This document shows positions 10,079 through 22,607 of a stretch of 64,000 bases of DNA, piece by piece. This DNA is from Bugulina stolonifera. Its lineage: Eukaryota; Bryozoa; Gymnolaemata; Cheilostomatida; Bugulidae. A model generated the notes under the pieces. That model made no database searches, was not told the origin of the DNA, and saw only the letters and a list, made by a program, of their open reading frames with translations. The stretch covers positions 11,859,501 through 11,923,500 of the forward strand of contig OW285192.1 in NCBI GenBank assembly GCA_935421135.1. The letters run 5' to 3'. Both the position numbers and the translations under genes were made by a program. How positions within the stretch are numbered: position 1 is the stretch's first letter; the number at the start of each line of letters is the position of its first letter.

Positions 10079-13000
10079 ATGGACGTGTTGACCATATTAC
10101 TCCTCTTACTCTCTATACAATCCGTGTCAACGTGTTCTTTTGAGCAAGATGGGAAAAATGTCACAGCGACGTGTTATAGGGAGATGCTCGATGAGATACC
10201 TGATGATGTGTTGGATTTGACGACCCATATTCAGTTTGGTAGTAACCGAATCAGTAATATATCTTTTGGAATGCTCGAAAGATTCTTTAATCTAAAGGTA
10301 GGTACAATGTACTTTAAAGTATAGTGTAGTACCCTGATCACTGGCAGATGATAAAAACACAGACTCCTAAAAGAACATAGACCACCCTAAAAGAACATAT
10401 GCTATTCTAAAAAAACCAGCATCCCCAAGTAGCGAAATTGTTTTGCAGTCTTCTACATGTAATACTAAAGCAGTTTCAATGAATGAATAAATATGTCCAT
10501 GGCAAAATGCTTGAGAATTCACTTGCCTATTAGAAGTAAGCTTAACTAATATGCTTATTTATTCTGATTTAAGCCACATTTACATCCAACATGAACCTCG
10601 TATTGACTTCTACGCATGTGCAGCAGCGCCCCCCCACCCCTCCCCCCCCCGCCAATCCCAAATAGAGTGGGAGCACAGCCATAATGTTCCATACAATTAT
10701 TATTAATTATTTAATCTTGTGTTATTCAGGTTTTAAACTTGTCTCACAATTACATTTCGGAGAGCTCATTCAAAGCCGATTTGTTCACTAATATAAGGTC
10801 GCTGTCAGTACTTGACCTCCAAAGAAACAGGTAAGAACTACCTTATTCATATCATACATTTTCAGCTTCTTATCTGTAAGACTTCATGTATCATAGATTT
10901 GTATTATGATAATAGTATACATGTAGGTATATAATGACTGTGTGTAGCGATATACAATACCATATTGTAGTCTTTTTATGATGTATTATTTAGTAAACCT
11001 GTCTTATCTGATTACAAGATTAATATTCTTAATAATATTTTACTACTGTTTTACTGCTATATGACATCAAAAACAAGCCTGAGTTCATGCTTTTATATAC
11101 TTAGAATGAGATACGTAGTGTAGCCACCCTCATTTTTCCAATACTGGGCCACAAGATGTATTGATGTTTACTTAGTAGTTTGATATTTGTATTATAGCCT
11201 GTTAACTGGCCAGCTTATCTCTACTTTGATTGATCTGTTAGTCAGTGAATCAGTGAATACCTACTCTGTTGTGAGGATGATGCACGCTATTCTATGTTTG
11301 AGCATAGTACTATCAAAGCAACTTTTGCCTGAGTGGCAAATAGACCACAGGACTCAAGCTCGTTCAAAAATAAAGCTATTTTTATTCTCTGCTAACTACT
11401 TTTAGCCGGAAAAAGAATTGATTATGCCATCTGTATGAGATGTATGGTTGGGCCTATCTAGTCCTGAATTTCCAATATTTTCCATAATTGTAGGATACGT
11501 CAGTTGACCTCCCCCTTCATACGAAATGCTCAGCTTACAGTTCTCAGGCTAGATTCAAATGACTTTATACACATACCCGCAGGTAAAGGTCTAGTCTATG
11601 TTATATACTTTCACGTTCTACTGTCCTCGTTTACTTTGAATTAACCCATGTCTATATAATTATTGCAACCACCACGCTTTCTGGTTTGTGGAAACTAGTA
11701 GGGAACTTGAAATCAACAAATTAGCCCTAATCTAGTTATTTATTAATATACAGTTTAAAAACGGATCTGGAAATGCACAGTATGTTGTATATACCCTCCA
11801 GCATTGATCAAGCCTCAAAACAGACTAGATATACCCCTGTGAGGCCCCCATACACCTGTCTAATGAATAGTTGAAGTGAATTTCCTGTTTTAAGTGGATG
11901 TGTGTTCTGTTGAACAGTTGAAAGAAAGAATAAATGGTTGGTTTTGAGTGTCCTTTGTTTGTATATTCTAAACTTGATAGGTTATGATGGATATAAATTG
12001 GCTCTATTGAAATGTGATAATTATTGGGTTTAATGATGTATTATATTATTTGTTTACTATTTTGTATTTGAAACCTATCCTAACAGTTGACATAGTATTC
12101 GTATAATTGTTAAGTGAGTTAGCTATTCAGAAAAGATATTAATATTTTATTCGAAAATATTGAGCTGCACTTATCTCAAATTTTGATTTAATTTTTTACT
12201 CCCGGTAATAGCTTTAACAATAGAGTATGGTGTCACCTCTAACCAATTCAGACATTTTAAACAAGTTCAACTATTTTATTTATTGGCCAGAAGGGAGTTT
12301 TAGTTTGGAATTAGAGAATTACTTCGCGATTTGAAGTCGTCATGATTTATTATGTCAGCTAGCAGGTTTGTTGTAAAGTGTTTGGAAGTTGTTCAACTAA
12401 TGTCAAGTTTGAGGAGGTTGAACGATTGTTTTGGTCTGTAGAGTTTACTTTATTTTCTGAAAGGAATGAGATGGAATAATAAGGATTAGACGTTAGTAGT
12501 TTTACTAATCCAAGTTTCTTATTAATTCTCAAAACAAATATTTGGTATTCAGGCGTTTGTATATGGGTAATGTTATTAGTAGCTAGTAGAGGGTAAGTTA
12601 TGTAAACTAGTTCATAGGGAGACTAGTGAAGTCTTCAACACAGCTATGGAGGTGTTACACCTACACTCTTGTAACCTATATTCTTATGCTTTACACGCAT
12701 GCATGAACACATTATAATTATCTACTCAAGCTAAATCTTTCATTGTAGATTTTCTGGTGAATCTGCCAAGGTTGTCTGAACTCAGCTTCTCCAACTGTAA
12801 GATACAGACAATATCTGGTCAAGCGTTTAGATCTATAGGTAGGTGCTAGCTAGATCATCGGTTCGCATGTATAGACAGTGGGTTTGGGTTATAGACTCTC
12901 AAACCATGGGCGGGTAAAAGCAGGATTCATAGGGATGCCGTTCTTCCGAAATATCAGTGTCATACATTAATTTGCTGATTTCCTCCACCATAAGCAAGCT

Positions 13001-16000
13001 TCACCATTATGGTCCATTTTTGATCATGAGTATATTATATTTTTTATTCTGGGTAGGCTACCTGTTGGATATTATGTAGCCTACCAACACCATAGTAAAT
13101 AGAGGACTGCTGCAATGGACTATTAACAACAGCTAAATAGCATTAACATACCTTACAACATAAAGTGTATGTTTTACTTACTGGAATATCTTGTGAACTA
13201 GATCACCAAGAATTACGTTAATCCATATTTAATTGCCTGATGTTAGTGCAACCTCAACCCTGCCGTGTCTTGATCAAGCTATACTGTATCAAGACATAAT
13301 ATTAGTAGCTCATGTGCATATTGTCACAAATGTATCTGCATAGGTACATCTCCAGCACACCATTAGGCCTATTTTCTTATGAATTGAGAAATTATATGAA
13401 AAACAAATATTGGAAGGTCCATGGTTTCCCTAAAGATGGTTTTATATTATTTTATTTCTATATCAAAGACATTAAATGTCTGGTGACCGAACCCATAATT
13501 GTCAACGATTTCTTTCAAGCTTTCTTGATGCCCCAGTTTCTCTGCATTAAAGTTGGAGGTGCTCTTCACTATTATATTAGCCTACACCAAAATTTGTAAG
13601 AGAACACCAGGTGTTTTTATTGGTTCATAAATGAAAAATTCGGAGATAAAGGCTCCAAAGTTTGTCAAATGCCTCTTGAATTGAATGTATCCTACACATA
13701 TATGTATGTATGTACATGTATGTACTTCCTATTACACCTACTTCATTGATGATATACGATGCATCCAGCTGCTTGTTGTTACAGGAGCACATCTGCGGAC
13801 ACTAGATCTATCTGGCAACCAACTGGTAACCATGAGCTCAGACCTGCAAGAAGATATTTTTTCGAACTCTTTGCAAGCCGTCAAACTACATAATAACTTC
13901 TGGAACTGTGACTGTGAACTAAAGTGAGTGTTATTACTCGTACTCTGGGTCACTGGTACTCTGAGTCATTGGTACTCTGAGTCACTGGTACTCTGAGTCA
14001 CTGGTACTCTGAGTCACTGGTACTCTGGGTCACTGGTACTCTGACTCACTGGTACTATGGGTCACTGGTACTCTGACTCATTGGTACTCTGACTCATTGG
14101 TACTCTGACTCATTGGTACTATGGCCCATTGATAGATGCTGCTGTGACTCATTGAGTCAATGATTGATTGACTAACTGACTGTCAGGTTAGAAGAAAAAT
14201 GTTTGGAGTTATATGGACTCCAAGACAGTAACTTTCGCGGGTTACAATCGTGTGATATTTTAGAATCTGTAGACTTATGTGTGTTTTAGATGGCTAAAAG
14301 AAGGGATAGAGGTGACAAAACCTTCCTGGTTTTTTAAAGGCTACTCTCTTAGACCGCAGTGTGAGAATCCAATGTCTCTCAAGCACAAATCCTGGTTCTC
14401 TGTTAGATCTGAACAGTTTGGCTGTGCTCCACAGCTGGTTAATCCACCGCCCAGACTCCCTCCAACGATATGTAAGTCTATCAGATGGTGGTGCACACCA
14501 GTCATATGTTGCATAGATACATGTAGACATGAATGTCTACTTATTTACTCGGCTTCGGTTGGTTTCTGCAAGATCAGATGTTCTAAGTAATAGGCTAAGC
14601 TGCGATTCTTCTAGCAAACAAAAGCTTATCAAAAACAGAAATTTGCCATTTTTCATGTTTGTTTGACTGGTGGATGTTGCTGTTTATAGCCTACAGGAGC
14701 TTCAGTCTCGGTGAAGACGTTACGCTAACGTGCTTGGTTCACACTAAAACTATCCCTCATATGGTGCAGTGGCTACAAGATGATGTCACTACAGACTATA
14801 AAGCCCGTCTGGTCACTAGCCAACAGTTTAATGGGACATTGCTCAACACCACCCTTACTATAAGGGACATATCCAGCAAAGATTACGGGCTATATAAATG
14901 TGATGTGAACACAACTTTTGGGTGAGTACCGTATTGTATTTTAATAGGTTGTGGGTCAGTCATGTTGCAGCACAGGCTGTTGCTGATGGCTCATATGTAA
15001 ATGTACACGTATGGCCTTCACCTTCAATGCAGCTCACCATGCAACATATACATACAGTATCTCTCCAGCCAATGACAAATCAGTTCAGAGAATAACAAGT
15101 AGTATTTGTGATTAAGAACTCATTTGTCCTATAGACCTACATGGAAAATATAGTTGAAATACGTTTATATCAAAGTTCGTTTTAAAGCAGTAACGGGACC
15201 AACCAACTGATGGTGCATTTCACGTTGTATTAGTTCATTATAAGTTATGTTATAAATGCAATCGATGCTGAACAATAAGTAATATATGAAATAATTGTTT
15301 TTGGTTACCAAAGAAATTGTAGGACTATTTTTTGAGTTATGCTCTCTTTTATGTCTTTCACACAAGAAAAGACAACTCTAATTTGCATGTTTTTATGTTG
15401 TAATTACCATTTTACTATAACACATGTACATACATGTATGTATACAGATTGTCATTTTGATACCCTGATTTACAATTTGTTTGAAGTGAAATAGATGGCC
15501 TTGTGGTAAAGAAACTAGTTGTTCTTCATTGGCATTGACCTTGGTCCACAAGTTCTGTCCTTGTAGAGTTACTTGAACCCTGTTCCGGTTGTTATTCTAA
15601 CCTTGAAATCTATATGTCTACTTTGGTAAAATGGGTAGTTATACTTATCAAAACATTATTTTTGGTACATTTGATGTTTTATTCTTATTCAAAATAATTG
15701 GGTTGGTGTACTTTGTAATTGCAGGTTTTTGAGACAAATATGCAATTTAACCGGACCAGACGAGACGGGTCAGGCTGCAAGGGGACTTCAAACGAACGCT
15801 GGTGTGATTGTGGCGATAGTGATAGTATGTGTTATAATAACAGTAATACTGGCTCTCATTGTAACATTCTATGTGAAGAAACACGTAGCCCACCAGGGGA
15901 GGCTGTACATGGGCGGATCTTCAAGTCGGGTAAGCCTTCCTCATCATTTCTTATCTTTTAGTCCTTAAATTTCTTTACGGAATTGCTGTTACTTGGTGAT

Positions 16001-17365
16001 GTGGTGCCATGCAAAAGAATTGATATGTACATCAATCAAACCTTTTTTCATATTTAGTATGTATTACTCTCTGGTAGTCTCAAGACTGGTTTTATCTCCT
16101 ATATAACTTATAGTTCATGCTGTGTCTTACCAGGATGCAAGTCATAAGTCAGATATAGAGCTTTCTGGAAACTCTGCCAGTGAGTTTGTAGAAGGGGACG
16201 TTACCATTACCACCCCTCTTACAATGTCAGCTGCAGCTATGGAACGGGATCCAGCACAGCAACCTGACGTCATCAAGTTGTATGCTGAGGTAGGATCGCA
16301 CTCATACCTACATGTATCTTTAGGTGTTTGATTGTTGTTTTCTGTTAATCTTTCCCATCCATCATAAATAGAGATGATGCTCTCACTCACAGGAGCAACT
16401 ATATTATTGTTTCAGTATGACAATCACAATGATCATAGTCGTGTTTTAGAGTATTAATTGTAAGAAAACTGGGTTAAAATTAAGCTATAAATAACAGCCA
16501 TTAATACTGTTGATTTTAAATTTTTTTAGGTCTGTAATGATAAGATGAAAATTTGAACTGCTTATAGGTTGTGCTGAATACAAATTAAAGTACTTTTAAA
16601 AATGATCATTTTGACATGGTGTTATGTACCCAGTAAGCATGATATCCAACTCGACTTGCTTGGATATGGCTAATGACACACTTGCATTTTGGTATTGCTT
16701 TTAGTTTAATGCGACTTACATTAGAGTTCCACTTTATTACCCTTGCTGTCTCACAAGCTAAGAATGTAACACCAATATCCTTTCATATGTGATCTTTAAT
16801 TATGTTGGATATTATCGCATCAACACATGCATGCTGTCGGAGAAGACAGATTTGATAATGAAGTACATGTACAGTCATGTAGTATCTGTTATGATGTATC
16901 TTAGCATAGTGTTCGATGATATTACAGGATGAATTAGACTCTATACCTGCTGACATGGAGTACCCTGCAGATGATGCCGGCTGTGCAGAGTATAATCAGT
17001 ACCTAGAAGCTGTTTCATCAGCCAATCATAGTCCTGCTTTCATTGATGCGGCCAATCAGCATTTACCTGCATATGTTGACCCAAATCACACAGCACCCTA
17101 TGTGATAGACACTAATTTGATGAGAACTGCTTCTCCAGCCCTTTCAAATCATGACCACCCATTAGCCAGTAGCGGTGCTCCTCTTATCAACAGGCCCAAT
17201 CACATTGCTCCTTACATGGAAGGTCACACCAGCTCCAGTGAGTCTGGTGATTCAATAACCGACCCAGTAATAATAAGTAGGATGAGCACAACACCCAGTG
17301 GTTCACCTTTGACCTTCATTAAAGAGGAACCAGACGAAGAAGAGATGAGTTCAGATCTGTTATGA
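10079..17365 (+). CDS. LRR-Ig single-pass transmembrane receptor-like protein (10 exons, 616 aa)
   Basis: Exons: 10079-10297, 10730-10830, 11494-11582, 12749-12838, 13785-13923, 14290-14471, 14690-14921, 15725-15929, 16134-16289, 16928-17365. All junctions agree in phase and sum to 1,851 nt. Residues 1-19 are a signal peptide. A Cys-containing LRRNT (~20-50) is followed by about six leucine-rich repeats (~50-205, e.g. LKVLNLSHNYI and LRTLDLSGNQL), an LRRCT beginning CDCELKWL, and one Ig domain (~275-350; V-T-L-T-C, W-L-Q, and D-Y-G-L-Y-K-C for the second Cys). A transmembrane helix follows at ~375-399 and then a ~217-residue cytoplasmic tail. The family resembles LRIG, LINGO and AMIGO-type cell-surface proteins that act in adhesion or receptor modulation, but the exact orthologue is not clear. 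Several N-glycosylation sites lie in the ectodomain. The tail has tyrosines in repeated contexts and an acidic C terminus with IKEEP, a sumoylation-like site. Confidence 0.9.
13941..14132 (+). repeat. Intronic 16-bp minisatellite, 12 units, carrying AP-1-type words
   Basis: The unit is TACTCTGAGTCACTGG, starting 17 bp after the exon-5 donor of the LRR-Ig gene. Eight of the twelve units contain TGAGTCA or TGACTCA, the AP-1 consensus. Two more such words follow just after the array. Confidence 0.95.
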
Positions 17366-18532
17366 TTCCTTTAGATCCACTATCATTGTAAATATAGTGA
17401 ACATTTTACTGACTCTAATGACTGACTATCTTTGTATGCTCTTCATCTAATGCTCAATGGTAGGAGGTGTAGTTTGGACAATACGGTGTTTATAATAAGT
17501 ATGTAGACATTTTAGTCCCAACTTTTTTAACATCCTTTAGTCATCGAAGCTTTAGCAATGGCACATTTGAGTCGTAGCACTCTTCTATATCCATGTATTT
17601 TAATCAAACAGGCCAAATTAATTTTTACAAACTTTTTAGTCATTTTCTTAAACTTTTTATATTCCACTTGTACTTTACATTCCTTTTGTTTCACATACTT
17701 ATTGGATTATCTTCACATTTTACATGTATATCTTGGAGTAGCAAAATACAGTGGCATATTGTATCCGTTGCATAATGGTACAATAGTTACTTTGCAAATA
17801 CCGCTGTAGAAGTATGATTTGGAATCCTAAGCAACAGATAAGCACCTACTGCTTCAGAAATGGTTATTGTAGCTAAAATTTAATATTGTGCAACAAAGTA
17901 CAGTACTAGTATTCATGGCAAATGGTATACAGAGATGATGTAATCATTCATATAGCCTGTTGCCCTCGTAAGGTATCTTTAGTACTGGATGTATGCACCA
18001 AACACCATGGAGTCAACAAGTTCTGCAGCTCCTGGGGGGCTTTTGCTTATTAACCGGAGTTGGACTCTCATAGTTTCTGTTCGAAAATATTTTAGATACC
18101 ATTATCAGTTGACAAGTTCGGCATATTATCGGTCTTTTACGACGGTATCTGTGCCAACAATTACGTGCTAATGACTTAACGTACTTACCCAATAATATCA
18201 AAGTTGCCCGCAACTCCAAACTCTTGAACGGGTTTATGTGAATGCACACTATAATAATGCATTTTATTCTTAAGGATCTAATGCTATGGCGGTAGTTTTC
18301 GCACGCGTAGTGAAAAGTAATGTAAACAATGTGAATCTTCCGTTTCTTCATTCACGTTGATATCCTGATTCTGATTAGGGCCTTTTACTGACTTTAATAC
18401 TGGTTCTCCTAGAACTTTCTAACTTGTAGGTGACCAAGACGATTGTTCTTGTCTGGCAAGCGCATCATGGTAATTATTCCATAGAAAACTTTCATACAGA
18501 TATACAAACAATAAGAATTAGTTTATAATATT

Positions 18533-18624
18533 AATATAATTTATAACTAATAATAAATCACAAATGATAATGAAATATAATTATTATATTTTAATATCAT
18601 TTATTATTAGTTATAAATTATATT
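18533..18624. repeat. Perfect 26-bp inverted repeat, 40-bp loop
   Basis: The arms 18533-18558 and 18599-18624 are exact reverse complements, made almost wholly of A and T. They could be the core of an AT-rich MITE or a cruciform-prone site. No flanking duplication was identified. Confidence 0.85.
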
Positions 18625-19604
18625 ATAATTATTTAAATATTTTCTGAATTGAATTTTCCCACTGAGAGCTGAGACCCTCGGAAGAGGTAAAAGCGTGGGA
18701 ATTCTATGACTAGAAATACATAGTTATAATAATAATAATATAATTAATTAAATTTTATTATATGTTATAATTATACAATTGTATTGTTATTATGTTGATA
18801 TTTTATAAAAATTAGATTAAATATTATTTTATAATTATTTATAGCCAGTATTTAGGGCCTATACTCCATGTTTATAATAATGATGATATGATAATAATAA
18901 CCATGAGACAATGAAAGTATCTGCCAGCAAATTCAATCTCATCTTGCATCAGTGATCACTGATCAGAACTATAACCGGATGGATCAAACCAGTTCTGAGC
19001 CTATCACCACAAATCAATTTGACTATTCAGCCTTGCTGTAAGAACTGTTTTTGCAGGTTTCCTCATAAAGTATTCAAAACCCCGAGAGAGAAAATTGCCT
19101 GATTTTACAATAAACATTGAATAGGCCTATATAGTTTTGATTGCCTCCCTTTTGACTTTTGCATACTCAGAAGCTTAAGAAATTTTTTTATATCAGCATT
19201 GCAAACAAAATTAAAGTTAATTATAACTGAGCTAACAATTTATCTCTATTCAATCAGTCACTCTAAATGATTCCGATTACATTATAAAGTTAATCCAGTA
19301 TCACCTGACTAGTCACATCTAATGCTGCATGCTGGTGAATATTTGAGATTAATTTAAGCAATCTATTATCAACATTAAATAGTGAAATGTATGCTTATAC
19401 AATGTATTGTATGTAGCATGACTAAACTCTGGCCGATTGGCATTAAGTGTAGGTTATATATGTGAGCAATGATAGCCTACATACTCTATCAATTGCTATA
19501 GGGCTGCTGTATGCTTTACAGGGATGTATTTGTTACAATACTGTACAAACTGCAACTAGAATGAACATAAATGGTATAAAGTAAAACTCAAAATAATATA
19601 TACA

Positions 19605-19642
19605 ACATGTAGGTCCTAAAACTACATTTAGGACCTACATGT
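19605..19642. repeat. Perfect 16-bp hairpin with 6-nt loop
   Basis: The left arm ACATGTAGGTCCTAAA and its exact complement TTTAGGACCTACATGT are separated by ACTACA. The stem is short for a microRNA precursor. Confidence 0.9.
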
Positions 19643-22607
19643 AGAGAAACTCAAAAGTCTAGGTATAATGATATTATGTATATAAGCCTACATAATTTAA
19701 CGATGGGTGCAAGATGCGGTGGTGACTGCCATACAGGACGCAGCACAAATATTTGTTCTTGTTTTTAAACACTTCAACCAGAACTGCATGTATATTCAAA
19801 TAGCTTTGCAATAATACATTAAGACTATGCTTTACAATAATGCACATATATGCTACACCTGCAGTATATAACTAGTATAAAGCTCTAGCAAAAATAGACT
19901 TGACTCTTACAAAACCAAAAAATCATTATTTTACTTATGCTAGTTTAGTGTAGGACAGTAAAAAATGTACATGTAAATGGATCGTTATAAATTTGGTATA
20001 AATCTACATGTCATAATAACAAAAATAATACTAATTATCAAGTATTTCTGAGTTGTTACTGTACATGCTAGACTACATGTCAACTAACATACTAGTATAG
20101 ACTTTTTATGCTCGGCCCATTTGACAATTTGGAACATATGAAAGCTTTACCTTCATTAGACTCATCGTAATTATAAGCCTACCATCATCAGTCAATCATC
20201 AATAAGCTGTGATTAGATAACTTGATTAGCAGCAGGAGAAATTAAATTAGGCTATTGGTGATGTAATAGGTGTGGCATTAGCTCATCAGGTGGTGCATCT
20301 TTCAATTTACTACCTCAGTAAGTGGATACTTGGTTTATCTGTCAGACATTTTAAGCTTTCACGTTAGCCTGTGCACACTTTACAGTAAAGGCACAAAGTT
20401 GAGATAATTAACACATTTTGTAAATACTAGCATTTCCCATCTCGTACCGCACTTCTCAGTAACGGAGTAACTTTAAGGTAGCAGAGCGTCATCAGACTCT
20501 GAATAATAACAGTGTTTCCCAGAATTGGTATCTAGCCCTGGGGGGTGACTGTATATGTATTTTACTATTATTGATTGTATACAGAGACAGCTAGCTACCT
20601 GCTTCCAAAACATACATAGAGCTTTCTTTGTCTGCTTCTGGGAGGCAATTGGTAGAAATGTCGCTCAGAAAATGCATTCACTCAAATGCCAAGAAAAGCG
20701 CAGACAACAATTTAGCCTACTATATTTGCTATAGCATACATGATCGAGTGGATATATGTTATACAATGTCTATAATATATAATTAAGCTGTGTGATCTTT
20801 ATCATAATTTACATAGGCAGACCTATTATAGGCCCTACATGTATAATGCACTGCTTATTGGCATACTGATGTTGTTGACTGACTGCAAAATCTACCTATT
20901 TAGTGGCCTTATCACTTATCAATGTAAATATAACCCTACAGGCCTGATATTTTACTATCCTTTGATAATGGACATGTTTAGGAGCAAAATAACATTTCAC
21001 ATGTCTATGCACATGTATGAAGTGGCAGATAGTTACAATTACAGTTATATTATGCTTGGTATAGACTTTAGACTATAGTTAATACAACATGATACATGTG
21101 GTTAATAGACTGGAAAGTGCATCACATTGTCTTTTAGCAAAGGCCGTGGAAGATGCTCCAAAATATAACACAATGAATAGTATATTATTCAATGACTTTG
21201 TACTATATTATACTATTATGCAATACCTTTGTATAATATGTTACATGATTTGAAATTCCACTCAATCTAATAGACAATGATGACTCTAATTGCAATTATG
21301 TTACTGTCTGGATATATGGAGCAGTAGCCTAGATACAAATCTTATAGCCTATATTCCTCCCAATCTAACACTCTCTAAGGGTATAATTATGGGTGGCATT
21401 CAGAACCTAGTCTACTCTCTACATCATTAGGTAAATGTGTCACACAGCTGTTTCACCTTTATCTAAGCCCCAACTTTGCACAAATAAATACAGCATACTC
21501 ATAGTATATTACTAATACTACAGTCTACACTCTACACTATAGCCAGTAGGGCTAAATGGTAACTACTATTATTTTAGTGAAGTAACTCTGTTACCCAGAA
21601 CATGTAACGTGTTATAGTTACAAACGTCAATGATTTATAATGTATCTCTCAGCAATGGAGGCTGAAGGAGATAACCAGATGGACACTCTCTATCTGGTTT
21701 TCTCCTTCTGCTCCTATCTGTTCCATAGACAAACACATGTAGCCATAATACCTACGCACCTATTAATCTACAAACTGCAGTACGTGCCATACTTTCGTCT
21801 TGACATGAATATTTTCTTATTTTTGTATAATAATTAATGAGGTATTTATCATAGTCATTAGCTATATATTATTAATACTATCTTGTAGAATTATTTCACC
21901 CGAAGAGTACGTAGTGAGATGTCTGAGAGGTCTATGTAGAGATTCGTCACCTGAACCAACCACACTACCATCTGTGTCAGCAGATCTTCCAGAGTATTAG
22001 GTAGGTCTGTGGAAGAGTTGGTGTCTGGTAGGCTACATAGTAGATCTCTGGTAGCATAGTCAAACCCACCAAAATAGGTAGACGTGCACGTCAACCAACA
22101 AAACCTAGGCTAGTAGATGAATACTCAATGGCCAATACGTATATACACGCAAACTATTGCTAAAAATACATTATACAACACAAACTGTATGGAACCCTTA
22201 TTACTAGAGCCTGGGATATCACTTATTTATAAGGTCATCCTAATTTTTATAATAGGAGAAAAGCCTGGCTGGACATGTACCTACAGACTACATTATAGAC
22301 ATAACTACCATCTCTCTGGGAAATATGATATTACACAGCATAATATACTACCTTGTACATTATATTCAAGTCTAGGATATAATCCATAATGATATAAACA
22401 ATCCACTCCGTTGGCACCTTTTGTTTTCATTAATTAATATTGAAGTGGTGTTACTTATAATTATCTAGACAAGCTTTTCACTTATAATAGGCTCTATCTA
22501 ATGTGGTACATTGTAATTACTAAAGTTACTTGGTATTACATAACATCACTATATCAACTCTGTATTCTTAGAGGGGTAACATTGAGGTCTGCAAAGTAAC
22601 TGCAAAG

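Larger units (their letters stand above)
17366..22607. other. 5.2-kb intergenic region between the LRR-Ig and exchanger genes
   Basis: The first few hundred bases are probably the 3' UTR of the LRR-Ig gene. The rest is AT-rich, with inverted repeats at 18533-18624 and 19605-19642. A short segment near 21.9 kb is open on both strands and could be an exon, but is not assignable. A CAGTGTTTCCCAGA string near 20.51 kb looks like a hAT end, with no partner found. Confidence 0.5.

Noticed and set aside
20508..20560. hAT-like end CAGTGTTTCCCAGA
   Set aside because: No matching inverted end or target duplication was found nearby.
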